Assembly: GCF_019973775.1 (NCBI RefSeq)
Contig: NZ_AP025032.1
Span: 992,001 to 1,056,000 of the forward strand
From: Aureimonas sp. SA4125
GTDB taxonomy: Bacteria > Pseudomonadota > Alphaproteobacteria > Rhizobiales > Rhizobiaceae
DNA length: 64,000 nt
Direction of reading: 5' to 3'
Positions 43,307-53,091 of the stretch are shown here, piece after piece. A model generated the notes under the pieces. The model saw only the letters and a program-made list of their open reading frames with translations. It did not search any database and was not told where the DNA came from. The position numbers were made by a program, and so were the translations under genes. The first letter of the stretch is position 1; each line of letters opens with the position of its first letter.

Positions 43307-43786
43307 AGTTGCTTCCTCTCAGAAACTTGCCTGCATGACCGGTCCACCAAGGACGACGGCTGGCAAGGCCTTGAAGGCGTATTCGCTTTCCCCAAGGACA
43401 GCAATACTTCCTTCAGTGGATTTTTTCTTGAGGCGCCGGTAAAGATCGGAATAGACGGCGGATAAGCGCCTGTTTATGTTGATGTTTTATTCGGTTAAGT
43501 AAGTATAGCATCCGCTACGTCCGGCGGGCTGTGCGCTCGTGGGCGGGATTTGCCCGTCTCCGGCGCGCGGGGTGAGCGCGCAAGGCCCGTATGCGCCAGT
43601 GAAACGGCCGCTCGGGCTGACCGTCGCCCGGGTCGTCGTCGCTTGCGAAGGCGCTGCGCGCCCGACCGCAGCATCGCCGCGACCTGTCCGCATGCGAAGT
43701 CGGCCGCGCGCTTTCCCCGAAACCGGAGTCCTCCTTTCCCGCGCCCGCCCTAAGTGCCGTCGCACCCTCCTTCTTCGCCGGGCCGC
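43307..43786. other. Divergent intergenic region with AT-rich part
   Basis: No gene is recognised in this 480-bp gap between divergent genes. An AT-rich segment from about 43400 to 43510 (TTTATGTTGATGTTTTATTCGG) is the likely promoter area. The GC-rich stretch 43510-43786 shows only chance frames. Confidence 0.35.
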
Positions 43787-45439
43787 ATGAAACGTTTTGC
43801 CGATCTCCTCGACCGTCTCGTCCTTACCCCCTCCCGCAACGGCAAGCTGCGGCTGATGGTGGACTTCTTCCACGAGGCGCCCGATCCCGAGCGGGGCTAC
43901 GGCCTCGCGGCGATTACCGGCGGGCTGGACATTCCCGGCGTCAAGCCGGCGATGCTGCGCGCGCTGATCGCGACGCGGATGGACGAGGTGCTGTTCGGCT
44001 ATTCCTACGATTATGTCGGCGATCTCGCCGAGACCATCGCGCTCGCCTGGCCGGAACCCGCGTCCGACCCGGCAGAGGGTGCCGGCGCTGCCCGGGACCA
44101 GGAAGCGGCGGAGGCGGGCGAACCCTCGCTGACCGAGATCGTCGAGACGCTGTCGCATGTCTCGCGCGCCGAGGGGCCGAAGCGGGTGGAGGCCTGGCTC
44201 GACCGGCTGGATGCATCCGGCCGCTACGCGCTGTTGAAGCTGGTCACCGGCGGCATGCGCATCGGCGTCTCGGCCCGGCTGGCCAAGCAGGCGCTGGCCG
44301 ATTTCGGGACCAAGGATATCGCCGAGATCGAGGAACTCTGGCATGGCCTCGCGCCGCCCTATGTGACGCTCTTCGCCTGGCTGGAGGATCGTGCGGAAAA
44401 GCCCGTCTCGGCGGCCTTGGCGCCCTTCCGCCCGGTGATGCTGTCGCAGCCGCTGGAGGCGCAGGATTTCCCGCGCATCGTGCCGGAAGACTACGCCGCC
44501 GAGTGGAAATGGGACGGCATCCGCATCCAGGCGACGCGCGACGGCGGCGTCTGCCGGCTCTATTCGCGCACCGGCGACGACATTTCGGGTGCCTTTCCCG
44601 ATCTCGTCGAGGCGATGGATTTCGACGGCACCCTGGATGGCGAGCTCCTGGTCGCGCGTCCCTCGAGAGAGCCGGGCATCGTCGTCGGCACCTTTTCCGA
44701 CCTGCAGCAGCGGCTGAACCGCAAGGCGGTCTCGGCCGCGGTGATGAAGAAGCACCCGGTCTTCCTGCGCGCCTATGATCTGCTGCAGGACGGGCCGGAT
44801 AACCTGCGCGGGCTCGCCTTCGCCGAGCGGCGCGAGAGGCTGGCGCGCTTTGCCAAGGCCCTCGATCCCGGCCGCTTCGACCTCTCGCCGATCGTCGAGT
44901 TCAAGGCCTTCGAGGATCTGGCCGAAAAACGCGTCAACCCGCCGCATCCGGTCATCGAGGGGTTGATGCTGAAGCGCTGGGACTCGGTCTATGTGCCGGG
45001 CCGGCCGAAGGGTCCCTGGTTCAAGTGGAAGAAGGATCCGCATCTCGTCGATGCCGTGCTGATGTATGCCCAGCGCGGCCACGGCAAGCGCTCAAGCTTC
45101 TATTCCGACTACACTTTCGGGGTTTGGACCGGGCCGGAAGACGCGCTGGAGCTCGTCCCGGTCGGCAAGGCCTATTTCGGCTTCACCGACGAGGAGCTGA
45201 AGCAGCTCGACAAATATGTCCGCGACAACACCATCGAGCGCTTCGGCCCGGTACGCTCGGTGCGGGCCGAACCCGATCATGGTCTCGTCCTCGAAGTCGC
45301 CTTCGAGGGCCTCGCTCGCTCCCCCCGCCACAAGTCGGGCGTCGCCATGCGCTTTCCCCGCGTGTCGCGTCTGCGCTGGGACAAGCCGGCCTTCGAGGCC
45401 GACCGGCTGGAAACGCTGCAGGCCATGCTGCCGGAGTGA
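43787..45439 (+). CDS. ATP-dependent DNA ligase, cisplatin-damage-response type
   Basis: This enzyme seals nicks in DNA using ATP. It has an N-terminal DNA-binding domain (residues 1-200), the nucleotidyl-transfer domain with the motif I lysine in EWKWDGIRIQ (about 240-249), motif III (TLDGELLV), motif IV (EGLMLKRWDSVYVPG) and motif V (WFKWKKDPH). The C-terminal OB fold ends at AMLPE. The length of 550 residues matches the alphaproteobacterial cisplatin-response ligases. Those usually sit beside an exonuclease and an Lhr-type helicase; neither is adjacent here, so this ligase is separated from its usual partners. ATG 43787 is chosen to match the family N-terminus MKRFADLLDRL. Confidence 0.9.
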   Translation: MKRFADLLDRLVLTPSRNGKLRLMVDFFHEAPDPERGYGLAAITGGLDIPGVKPAMLRALIATRMDEVLFGYSYDYVGDLAETIALAWPEPASDPAEGAGAARDQEAAEAGEPSLTEIVETLSHVSRAEGPKRVEAWLDRLDASGRYALLKLVTGGMRIGVSARLAKQALADFGTKDIAEIEELWHGLAPPYVTLFAWLEDRAEKPVSAALAPFRPVMLSQPLEAQDFPRIVPEDYAAEWKWDGIRIQATRDGGVCRLYSRTGDDISGAFPDLVEAMDFDGTLDGELLVARPSREPGIVVGTFSDLQQRLNRKAVSAAVMKKHPVFLRAYDLLQDGPDNLRGLAFAERRERLARFAKALDPGRFDLSPIVEFKAFEDLAEKRVNPPHPVIEGLMLKRWDSVYVPGRPKGPWFKWKKDPHLVDAVLMYAQRGHGKRSSFYSDYTFGVWTGPEDALELVPVGKAYFGFTDEELKQLDKYVRDNTIERFGPVRSVRAEPDHGLVLEVAFEGLARSPRHKSGVAMRFPRVSRLRWDKPAFEADRLETLQAMLPE

Positions 45440-45528
45440 GGGGACATCCGGTCGCCCTGCCGCGCCCGTCTTGCCCTCGCCGGTTTCTACGCTTACCTCC
45501 GGTGCAGCAGAAGCACTGGGAAACCCAC

Positions 45529-45798
45529 ATGTCCGATCGCGTCTCGAATTTTCTCGGCGGCTCGCCGCTCTCCGTGATCGTCAAGCTGGTGCTCCTGTCG
45601 ATCGTCGTCGGACTGCTGCTGTCCTGGCTGGACTGGAGCCCGCGGGACATTCTCGACTGGATCACCGACTTCTTCTACTGGCTCTGGTACACGCTGTTCG
45701 GCTCGCTCGACCGCGCTCTGGACTATTTCATCCTCGGCGCCGTGATCGTCATCCCGCTGTTCCTGCTCTCGCGGCTGATGCGGACGGGGCGGCGCTGA
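45529..45798 (+). CDS. Small membrane protein (DUF6460-like)
   Basis: The 89-residue product has two hydrophobic helices (VIVKLVLLSIVVGLLLSWL, about 16-34, and YFILGAVIVIPLFLLSRLM, about 65-83) separated by an aromatic-rich stretch (WITDFFYWLWYTLF). The conserved DWSPRDILDW segment and overall size resemble a small membrane family common in Rhizobiales, which I believe is DUF6460. The function is unknown. It lies 89 bp downstream of the DNA ligase on the same strand. Confidence 0.75.
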   Translation: MSDRVSNFLGGSPLSVIVKLVLLSIVVGLLLSWLDWSPRDILDWITDFFYWLWYTLFGSLDRALDYFILGAVIVIPLFLLSRLMRTGRR

Positions 45799-45799
45799 T

Positions 45800-46543
45800 C
45801 TAAAGCGGTTGCGCTTCGGGATCGAAGTCGAGGCCGTTTCCGACCGCCTCGACAGTCAGCCGCCGGGCCGGAAAGTCCCGGGTTGTCAACGTCATCTCGT
45901 CGCTGTCGGCCTTGCCCGTCGCGATCTCCATCCGACCCGTCGCGTAGTTGGCGCTGACCTGGCGGATCTCGCCGCTGTTGCGCATAATGCTGTTGCGGTC
46001 GAAGCCGATCAGCTCGAAGCGGTCCTTGCGCCAGCGAAACGTTGCCTTCGAGTGATGCATCTCCCAGCTTCCCGCCGAGGCGAAGAAGGAGAGCGACACG
46101 CTGAAGGCGCCGCGGGCCAAGGCCAGGCCGTCGTCAAAGGCGTCGTCGATGTTCCACTGCTCGCGGCGGGGGATCAGCGTGTGGTTGTCGAGAACCAGGC
46201 GGTAGCCGCCCTCGGGGTTTGCGAGGGCGGCGGCGAGGATGCGGGGATTGCTGTCCATCGGTTCCGACGACCACCCTGCCTCGACGATCTTGGCAGGGTC
46301 CGTCCCGTGCAGAACGAAGACGACGTCGCTGCGCCCGTCCTTGTCGAGGTCACCATGTGCCTCGGATTCGAGCCTCCAGCCGCCCGGCACGAAGCCGGCG
46401 ACGGTTTGGGCGGAGCTGACGAGCTCTGGATAGTGGGCCGGCGGGACGTCGCCATCCTCCGCCATCACCGGCGGCAGCGCGGCCAGGGGCGCCAGTCCGG
46501 CAAGAGCGAAGGCGACGAGGCGCGAGGGGAGGCACGGGGTCAT
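45800..46543 (-). CDS. Secreted protein with a calcium-loop-like motif, function unknown
   Basis: A signal peptide (LVAFALAGLAPLAALPPVMA) leads a mature protein of about 220 residues. The motif GDLDKDGRSDVVFVLHG near residue 64 is the DxDxDGxxD loop found in EF-hand-like and FG-GAP/VCBS repeats, here present once. The C-terminal half is beta-rich with YATGRMEIATGKADSDE. I cannot assign a function. ATG 46543 is supported by AGGAG about 7 nt upstream; the frame continues upstream without meaning. The gene converges with the small membrane protein gene, with only one base between their stops. Confidence 0.7.
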   Translation of the reverse strand: MTPCLPSRLVAFALAGLAPLAALPPVMAEDGDVPPAHYPELVSSAQTVAGFVPGGWRLESEAHGDLDKDGRSDVVFVLHGTDPAKIVEAGWSSEPMDSNPRILAAALANPEGGYRLVLDNHTLIPRREQWNIDDAFDDGLALARGAFSVSLSFFASAGSWEMHHSKATFRWRKDRFELIGFDRNSIMRNSGEIRQVSANYATGRMEIATGKADSDEMTLTTRDFPARRLTVEAVGNGLDFDPEAQPL

Positions 46544-46664
46544 CGAGGGCTCCTGCCGATACTGGCGTCGCGGGCTTGCTGGATCGAGGCGAGAATTGCA
46601 GGTCGCGTCGTGGCGGTCGAGCCCGATGACCGGGGTTCGGCGCGATCGCCGTCGGCGCGACCCG

Positions 46665-47567
46665 TCAGACGAACTCGCTCGCCACCCGGTGGAGGATCGT
46701 GTGCCGCCGGGCAAGGCTCTCGATATCGCGCGAATAGCCACCGCCGATGACGCCGGCCAGCGGGATGCCGCGGTCGCGGAAGAAGCCGATGACGCGGCGG
46801 TCGCGCTCGGCAAGGCCGGCATCGGTCAGAGAAAGGCGGCCGAGGCGGTCGTCGCCATGCGGGTCGACGCCGGCATTGTAGAAGACGATGTCGGGACTGG
46901 CGTCGTGCAGTGCCGTTTCCAGCGCGAAGGGCAGGACGGCGAGATAGCCATCGTCCTGGGTCTTGTCCGGCAGCGAAGTATCGAGGTCCGACGGCGGCTT
47001 CACCGCGGGATAGTTGTTCTCGGCGTGGATCGACAGGGTGAAGACATTGGGCACGCCGGCGAAGATCAGCGCCGTGCCGTCGCCCTGGTGGACGTCGCAG
47101 TCGAAGACGAGAATGCGCCGGACGAGACCCTCGGCGAGAAGCACCTGGGCCGCCACCGCCACATCGTTGAACACGGAAAAGCCCGCGCCCCCGTCCGACG
47201 CCGCATGGTGGCTGCCGCCGGCCGTGTTGCAGGCGAGCCCGCGCTCCAGCGCAAGGCGGGCGGCGAGCACCGTCCCGCCCGTCGCGCAGCGCGAGCGCAG
47301 GGCGACGGCGGCGTCGACGGGAAAACCGATCGCCTTCTCCGTCGCCGCCGCCACGGTCTGCGTGAGCACGGCGTCGACATAGCCGGGCGAATGGGCCCGT
47401 CGCAGCCAGTCCGGCGCGGCGGGCTCGGGCACATGGTAGCCGCCGGGCGCGACGAGACCGTCCTCGACGAGGATTTCCGCCAGGCGCGAGAATTTCGACA
47501 TGGGGAAACGGTGCCTGGGGTCGAAGCGGGCGTCGAAGGCGGGATGGTGGACGATGGCAAGGCTCAT
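46665..47567 (-). CDS. Histone deacetylase-family amidohydrolase
   Basis: This zinc-dependent deacetylase family removes acetyl or acylpolyamine groups. The fold begins at [19 protein letters not shown]. The key segments are [20 protein letters not shown] (His pair near residue 129-130 and the catalytic-site Gly), [11 protein letters not shown] (zinc ligands Asp and His, about 160-170) and [11 protein letters not shown] (third ligand Asp, about 240). The 300-residue length is that of the bacterial class. ATG 47567 gives the family N-terminus; the frame extends to 47687. The substrate is not evident. The gene is divergent from the MATE exporter. Confidence 0.9.
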   Translation of the reverse strand: MSLAIVHHPAFDARFDPRHRFPMSKFSRLAEILVEDGLVAPGGYHVPEPAAPDWLRRAHSPGYVDAVLTQTVAAATEKAIGFPVDAAVALRSRCATGGTVLAARLALERGLACNTAGGSHHAASDGGAGFSVFNDVAVAAQVLLAEGLVRRILVFDCDVHQGDGTALIFAGVPNVFTLSIHAENNYPAVKPPSDLDTSLPDKTQDDGYLAVLPFALETALHDASPDIVFYNAGVDPHGDDRLGRLSLTDAGLAERDRRVIGFFRDRGIPLAGVIGGGYSRDIESLARRHTILHRVASEFV

Positions 47568-47722
47568 CGCGCGGCAGATAAGGCGCCGCGCCGGCGTGTC
47601 ATCACCTGTCGGCCTCCGCAGCGTTCTGACCACGTCTCCCGCGTCTGGAATGCACGGCAGCTTGTAGCGGACGCGGGAAAATGGCACGCCACCGTCTCTG
47701 GCGACGGCAGGGGAATTGGGCG

Positions 47723-49096
47723 ATGACGGCTGGCGAGAGGGCCGACGCGGTGGCGCAGGCGCGGGTATCGCGTCCTTTTGCCGTGACCCATCGCGACGTC
47801 TTGCGCATCACGCTGCCGATGACGCTCGCCTTCCTGACGACGCCGCTCCTCGGCCTGACCGACATCGCGGTCGCCGGCCGGCTCGGCGAGCCCGCCGCGC
47901 TCGCCGGTCTCGTCGTCGGCGCGCTGATCTTCGATTTCGCCTTCTCCACCTTCAATTTCATCCGCTCCGGCACCACGGGCCTGACGGCGCAGGCCTTCGG
48001 TGCGGAGGACGGCATGGAGATGCAGGCGGTGTTCTGGCGGGCGGTCATCCTGGCGCTTGGCATCGGTGCCGCGCTGATCCTGCTCGAACCGGTCATTTCG
48101 GTGCTCGGCCTTCTCGCCATCGCCCCGGATGCCGAGGTCGCCGCGGCGACGCGGACCTATCTCTTCTGGCGGATGTTCTCCGCGCCCTTCGCGCTCCTCA
48201 ATTATGCGCTGCTCGGCTATGTCCTCGGGCGCGGGCAGGGATCGCTCGGCCTGGTGCTGCAACTCGTCATCAACGGCGTCAACATCGGCCTGTCCATCCT
48301 CTTCGGCTATGTCCTCGGCGGCGGCATCGCCGGCATCGCGCTCGGCACCGTTTCGGGCGAGGCGATCGGGGCGGCGATCGGGCTTGTCGTCGTGATGCGC
48401 GGCTTTCCCGCGGGCGAGCGCCCGGGCCGGCGCCGCATCCTCGACCGGGCGGGCTTTCTGAGGATGATCGCGCTGAACCGCGACATCATGATCCGCTCCT
48501 TCTGCCTCCTCGGCGGCTACATGCTGTTCACCCGCCTCGGCGCCTCGCTCGGCGCGCTGACGCTGGCCGTCAACGGTGTCCTCCTCAACCTCTTCATGAT
48601 CGGCGGCTATTTCCTCGACGGCGTGGCGACGGCGTCCGAACAGCTGGTCGGCCGCGCCGTCGGCGCCTTCTGGCGGCCGGCTTTCGATCGCGCGGTGAAG
48701 CTGACGACGCTCTGGGCGCTCGGCCTGTCCGGCCTGCTGACGCTCGTCTTTCTTCTGGGCGGCAATGGTTTCGTCGACCTCCTGACGACGGATGCGGCCA
48801 TCCGCGAAACGGCGCGGCCCTATGTCGGCTGGGCCGCCGTCTCGGTGCTCGCCGGCGCGCTCGCCTTCGTCATGGACGGGATCTATATCGGCGCGACGTG
48901 GTCGCGGGCGATGCGCGACATGATGATCCTCTCGGTCGTGCTCTTCGCCGTCCTCGCCTATGCCCTCGTGCCGGTTCTCGGCAATCACGGCCTGTGGCTG
49001 GCTTTCAACCTCTTCCTGTCGCTGCGCGGCGCGACGCTCCTCGCCGCCCTGCCGTCGCGGCGTCGACGCACCTTTGGGTGCTTCGGCGCCGCCTGA
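47723..49096 (+). CDS. MATE-family efflux transporter (DinF-like)
   Basis: This is a polytopic inner-membrane exporter of 457 residues with about twelve helices, driven by H+ or Na+ gradients and exporting drugs or metabolites. [22 protein letters not shown] with GRLG (about 26-52) is the MATE N-terminal signature, and [17 protein letters not shown] (about 79-95) the second. [20 protein letters not shown] near residue 300 is the matching motif in the C-terminal half. Members with this pattern are DinF-like. ATG 47723 is chosen for the GGGGAA ribosome site. Confidence 0.9.
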   Translation: MTAGERADAVAQARVSRPFAVTHRDVLRITLPMTLAFLTTPLLGLTDIAVAGRLGEPAALAGLVVGALIFDFAFSTFNFIRSGTTGLTAQAFGAEDGMEMQAVFWRAVILALGIGAALILLEPVISVLGLLAIAPDAEVAAATRTYLFWRMFSAPFALLNYALLGYVLGRGQGSLGLVLQLVINGVNIGLSILFGYVLGGGIAGIALGTVSGEAIGAAIGLVVVMRGFPAGERPGRRRILDRAGFLRMIALNRDIMIRSFCLLGGYMLFTRLGASLGALTLAVNGVLLNLFMIGGYFLDGVATASEQLVGRAVGAFWRPAFDRAVKLTTLWALGLSGLLTLVFLLGGNGFVDLLTTDAAIRETARPYVGWAAVSVLAGALAFVMDGIYIGATWSRAMRDMMILSVVLFAVLAYALVPVLGNHGLWLAFNLFLSLRGATLLAALPSRRRRTFGCFGAA

Positions 49097-49098
49097 CC

Positions 49099-50199
49099 TC
49101 AGTCGCCGGGGCCGGCGGCGAGCACTTCCTCGACGCAGCGATCACGCACCTCGTTGATGTGGCCGATGCCGTTGAGGTCCATGAAATGGCTCATGCCCTT
49201 CAGGATCTTCGTCGGCAGGCGAGGGCCGCCATAGACGAGGCCGGTATAGAGCTGGACGAGATCGGCACCCGCCTCGATCTTGGCGATCGCGCTCTTGGCG
49301 CTGTCGACGCCGCCGACCCCGATCAGGGCCATATCCGGGCCGAGCGCGCGGCGGAAGGCGGCGAGCACATAGGTCGAGCGCTGCCACAGCGGCCGGCCCG
49401 ACAGGCCGCCGGCCTCGTTGCGATGCTCGACGGTGGTGGCGAGCCCGGGGCGGGACAAAGTGGTGTTGGAGACGATCAGGCCGTCGATGGCGTGACGCGC
49501 GGCGGCGCGGGCGATCTCGGCGATGTCCTCGCGCTGCAGGTCTGGCGCGACCTTGAGAAAGACCGGCGTGCGCGGCCTCGCCGTCAGCGCGGCAAGGCCG
49601 TTGCGCGCGGCGACGACCGAATCGAGCAGCCGGTCGAGGTCCTCGCCGGTCTGGAGCAGCCTGAGGCCCGGCGTGTTCGGCGAGGAGATGTTGACGGTGA
49701 GATAGCCCGCCACGGGCTCGAAGCGGTTGATGCCGTCGACATAGTCCTTGATCCGGTCGGGCGAATCCTTGTTGGCGCCGATGTTGACGCCGACGATGCC
49801 GGCCTTGCGCGACCGCGCCTGCAGCCGCTCGAACGTATCGGCATGGCCGTCATTGTTGAAGCCGAGACGGTTGATGACGCCGCCCGCCTTCGGCAACCGG
49901 AAGATCCGCGGCTTCTCGTTGCCGGCCTGCGGCAGGGGCGTGACGGTGCCGACCTCGACGAAGCCGAAGCCGAGCCTCAGCATCGCATCCGGCACCTCGC
50001 CATTCTTGTCATAGCCGGCGGCGAGGCCGAGCGGATTAGGGAAGGGGATCCCCGCCACCTTGACGCGCAGCCTTGCGTCCACCGGGATATCGACGCGCGG
50101 GATGACGCCGTTGCGCAGCGCCGCGATCGACAGGCCATGCGCCTTCTCGGCGTCGAGCCTGAACAAAAGCGGGCGCGTCAGCCCGTAGAGGCTTGTCAT
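49099..50199 (-). CDS. pyrD: Dihydroorotate dehydrogenase (quinone), class 2
   Basis: PyrD oxidises dihydroorotate to orotate in pyrimidine synthesis, passing electrons to quinone at the inner membrane. The N-terminal helix pair (MTSLYGLTRPLLFRLDAEKAH) is the class-2 membrane-association region. FMN and substrate motifs follow: NPLGLAAGYDKNGE (about 53-66), INRLGFNNDG, VNISSPNTPGLR (about 170, with the class-2 catalytic Ser) and IGVGGVDSAKSA (about 305). The 366-residue length is typical. Its start overlaps the DUF952 gene stop by four bases (ATGA), so the two are coupled. Confidence 0.95.
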   Translation of the reverse strand: MTSLYGLTRPLLFRLDAEKAHGLSIAALRNGVIPRVDIPVDARLRVKVAGIPFPNPLGLAAGYDKNGEVPDAMLRLGFGFVEVGTVTPLPQAGNEKPRIFRLPKAGGVINRLGFNNDGHADTFERLQARSRKAGIVGVNIGANKDSPDRIKDYVDGINRFEPVAGYLTVNISSPNTPGLRLLQTGEDLDRLLDSVVAARNGLAALTARPRTPVFLKVAPDLQREDIAEIARAAARHAIDGLIVSNTTLSRPGLATTVEHRNEAGGLSGRPLWQRSTYVLAAFRRALGPDMALIGVGGVDSAKSAIAKIEAGADLVQLYTGLVYGGPRLPTKILKGMSHFMDLNGIGHINEVRDRCVEEVLAAGPGD

Positions 50200-50543
50200 C
50201 GAATGCTGGCCGGAAAGACATGATAGCCGGCTGCATCCACCGGCAGCGCCTCGACGAAGAGCACCGCATCCATCGGCAGCGGCCCGTAGAGATGCGGGAA
50301 CAGCTGGCCGCCGCGCGAGGGCTCCCACTTCAGCGCGTCGCCGAGGCGGTCCGGATCGATGCCGATCAACAACAGGTCGGTCTGGCCGCCGAAATGCCGG
50401 CTCGCGGTCTCGCGCACCTGCTTTGCCGTGGAAAAGTGGATGTAGCCGTCGGCAAGGTCGATAGGTGCGCCGTCGAACCGGCCTGCCGCCTCGGCCTCTT
50501 TCCACAGCGCCCGCGGCGCGATCTTGTAGATGGGATCTGTCAT
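50196..50543 (-). CDS. DUF952-family protein
   Basis: The 115-residue protein matches DUF952: YKIAPRALWKEAEAAGRFDG (about 5-24), DGYIHFSTAKQV (about 32-43), and LYGPLPMDAVLFVEALPVD near the end. The family shares the fold of ADP-ribosyl-binding/glutathione-related small domains but has no established role. It is the first gene of an operon with pyrD, overlapping it by four bases, a pairing seen in many alphaproteobacteria. Confidence 0.9.
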   Translation of the reverse strand: MTDPIYKIAPRALWKEAEAAGRFDGAPIDLADGYIHFSTAKQVRETASRHFGGQTDLLLIGIDPDRLGDALKWEPSRGGQLFPHLYGPLPMDAVLFVEALPVDAAGYHVFPASIR

Positions 50544-50694
50544 GGCTGTTTCGGTGCCCGAGCGGGATGAAAAGGTCAATCGCGGCATTGTCGCCGAAAT
50601 TCCATCATAAGGGGATAGTTTCGGAGCGACAGTCACATCCCCTTGCAGTCGCCCGCCAAAGAAGCCGATCCTCGATTCCGACGGAGATAGCCCG

Positions 50695-51123
50695 ATGAAG
50701 ATCACGATGCTCGCATTCGCCGTCATGGCCTCTTCCGCCGCCTACGGCCCGGCCATGGCGCAGAGCCTGATGCCGTCGACTTCCACCGGGCGCTACGAGA
50801 TGCAGCCGATCGAGGGCGGCGTCGCCCGGCTGGATACGCAGACCGGCGAGGTCAGCCTCTGCCAGGTCGAGGCCGGCACGATGCGATGCCAGCCGAGCGA
50901 GGAGGATCGCGCCCGGCTCGAGGCCCGCATCCGCGAATTGTCCGACGGCCGCGCCGACCCGGAGCGGCAGGCCGCCACCGCACCCCCGCCGTCCGCGGAG
51001 GAGGATGTCGAGGTCGACAAGGCGATCAACCAGATGAAGAAGTTCTTTCGCGCCTTCCGCGACATCACGCGCGAATTCGACGAGACGCCCCCCGGTCCGG
51101 CCCCATCGCCCGACCGGACGTGA
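50695..51123 (+). CDS. Small secreted protein, function unknown
   Basis: A signal peptide (MKITMLAFAVMASSAAYGPAMAQ) precedes about 120 mature residues. The segment GRYEMQPIEGGVARLDTQTG, followed by VSLCQVEAGTMRCQPSEEDR, contains two cysteines. It is a pattern I recall from small uncharacterised Rhizobiales proteins. The rest is charged and predicted helical, with KAINQMKKFFRAFRDITREF near the C-terminus. The ATG has GGAGAT about 7 nt upstream. Location is probably periplasmic; the role is unknown. Confidence 0.7.
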   Translation: MKITMLAFAVMASSAAYGPAMAQSLMPSTSTGRYEMQPIEGGVARLDTQTGEVSLCQVEAGTMRCQPSEEDRARLEARIRELSDGRADPERQAATAPPPSAEEDVEVDKAINQMKKFFRAFRDITREFDETPPGPAPSPDRT

Positions 51124-51232
51124 GGCCGCCAGGCTGAAACCGCTTTCGGTCAGGCCTCACGAGACGATGGCATCCCGGTAGGTCGTTTCGGCGCCCGCTC
51201 CAAGTCTTGCGGTGCGGCGCGGCGTGATTGCT

Positions 51233-52243
51233 TCATCGCCGCTGGAGCGCCGGACCCTCTGCCATCTTCCGGCGCAAAAAATCCTCCATCTCGCCCGTCG
51301 AGCGGGTGCCGGTCGCCGAGGGAAATGCCTGGAACACATGGCAGCCGCCGGCGTGCAGCGAAAGCTCGGCTTCATTGCCCGCGGCGAGCCAGCGGCTGGC
51401 GAGAAACAGGGTGTCGTCGATGAGGAGATCGCGTGTGCCGCAGGTGAAGAAGGCCGGCGGCAGGCCGTGCAGCGCGGCGTGGAGCGGCGAGATTTCGGGA
51501 GAACGGGGATCGAGGCCGGGGGGAACGAAGTGGCGCACGAAGGTCGCGACGTCCTCGCTGTTCAGAACGAGCCTTTCCGCGCCGAAGGACCGGACGCTCG
51601 GCGTCATCGACAGGTCGTAGCAGCCGGCGTTGAGATTGGCGGCATGGAACGGCGTCAGGCCGTGCCGGTCGCGCAGGCGCAGCAGCGTCAGGACGGCGAG
51701 ATGGGCGCCCGCCGACTCGCCGCCGATGGCGAGAAACCCTTGCGGCAGTGCGCCGTCGGCATCGACCAGCCGATCGTGGATCAGCGCCAGCGCCGCGTCC
51801 TCACCGTCGTCGGGGCCTGTCGGATAGGGATGCTCGGGCGCCAGGCGGTAGTCCACCGAGACCACCGCAAGACCCGTCCGATCGGCCAGCTGGCGCAGGA
51901 ACGGGTCGCCCTCGGCGGCTTCGCCGAACACCCAGCCGCCGCCGTGAAAATGCAGGAAGGTGCCTGCCGCTTCCCGTCCTGTGGGGCGGAACACCCTCAG
52001 CGGAATGGCGTGACGATCGCGCGCCTCGATCCAGATCCGGCTCGCCAGCCGATCGGGCTGGACCGGCGGAAAGATCCCGCGGCCCTCGCGCCGCGCCTGC
52101 CTGACCGCCTCCAGGGGGAGCGACCAGGGGCTCGGCCTCGCCTTCTGCAAGGCGATGATGTCGGCATTGATCGCCACGAGTTCCGGTTCGGCATTGGCGG
52201 GATCGAAAACGGCGGAGTCGATCACGAGGGGCTTGGCGACCAT
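51233..52243 (-). CDS. Alpha/beta hydrolase, hormone-sensitive-lipase-like esterase
   Basis: The oxyanion-hole motif HFHGGGWVFG (about 97-106) and nucleophile motif GGESAGAHLA (about 172-181, Ser in GESAG) define the HSL/GDXG esterase family. The Asp is in CGTRDLLIDD (about 270) and the His in HAGGCHVFQAF (about 300). The 336-residue length is normal, and no signal peptide is present, so it acts in the cytoplasm on small esters. The natural substrate is unknown. Confidence 0.9.
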   Translation of the reverse strand: MVAKPLVIDSAVFDPANAEPELVAINADIIALQKARPSPWSLPLEAVRQARREGRGIFPPVQPDRLASRIWIEARDRHAIPLRVFRPTGREAAGTFLHFHGGGWVFGEAAEGDPFLRQLADRTGLAVVSVDYRLAPEHPYPTGPDDGEDAALALIHDRLVDADGALPQGFLAIGGESAGAHLAVLTLLRLRDRHGLTPFHAANLNAGCYDLSMTPSVRSFGAERLVLNSEDVATFVRHFVPPGLDPRSPEISPLHAALHGLPPAFFTCGTRDLLIDDTLFLASRWLAAGNEAELSLHAGGCHVFQAFPSATGTRSTGEMEDFLRRKMAEGPALQRR

Positions 52244-52452
52244 GCTGAGGACATCCTATTGCGGGCCAGGACGGCCCCTCCGTGCCCTTGGACGGCAGGG
52301 CTGAAGTCGGACCATGGAAGCATGATGGGGCAGCTTTGCCCATATCCTGACCCCTATCCCGGCGCCGCACCTGCCTTGGAACGGCCACGGGGCGGGCCGA
52401 GAACCGCCACCGGCATTGCCGCCGGGTCGAGAAACGAAAGGAACGGCGCCTG

Positions 52453-52914
52453 ATGGAGCCGATGCAGTTCATCGAGACCCTGGCCGTGCGGACCCGGCCG
52501 CGGGCGATGCACGACCTGTCGCCGACGGTCCAGGAGCGCCTGAAGAGCCTCGGCGCCGGCGACGGTCTTCTCACGGCCTTCGTCCGCCACACCTCCGCCT
52601 CGCTCACCATCCAGGAAAACGCCGATCCGGACGTGAAGGCCGATCTCCTCGACGCGCTCGACCGGCTGGCCCCTTCCGCGCCGATCTACCGACACGCCGT
52701 CGAGGGGCCGGACGACATGCCGGCGCACATCAAGACCGTTCTGACGGCGACGAGCCTTGCCGTGCCGGTCCTGCGCGGCCGGCTGATGCTCGGCACCTGG
52801 CAGGCGCTCTATCTCGTCGAGCATCGCGCCCAGCCGCATGCGCGCGAGGTCGTCCTGCATTACGCCGGAACGCGTCTGCCCGCGGAGGGGCGGGCCGCCG
52901 CGCCGCGCCGCTGA
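52453..52914 (+). CDS. yjbQ: YjbQ-family (UPF0047) protein
   Basis: The sequence has the family hallmarks RHTSASLTIQENADPDVKAD (about 41-60), YRHAVEGPDDMPAHIKTVL (about 79-97), LMLGTWQALYLVEHR (about 113-127). YjbQ-type proteins carry a weak thiamine-phosphate synthase activity, and the conserved His and Glu residues form a metal site. The true physiological role is unsettled. The 153-residue length is normal. The gene lies alone between an esterase on the other strand and a response regulator. Confidence 0.9.
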   Translation: MEPMQFIETLAVRTRPRAMHDLSPTVQERLKSLGAGDGLLTAFVRHTSASLTIQENADPDVKADLLDALDRLAPSAPIYRHAVEGPDDMPAHIKTVLTATSLAVPVLRGRLMLGTWQALYLVEHRAQPHAREVVLHYAGTRLPAEGRAAAPRR

Positions 52915-53091
52915 TCGGCGCGTCGGACGGGCGCGCCCGGTTGCGCCCGGTGCCCACGGGACGGCCGGCATCGTCGGGGCGGCGGCGGCATGGCCCTTGA
53001 TCGCAATCGCCGAACCCTGTTGATAGGGGTCATGCGGGGCGCAATCGGTGCGTGTCGTCCCGAACACCGATCCACCCTGCCGGAGCCGATC

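Noticed and set aside
47564..48988. Long minus-strand frame across the MATE exporter gene
   Set aside because: It is a charged low-complexity shadow of the exporter, whose helices and motifs are clear on the plus strand.
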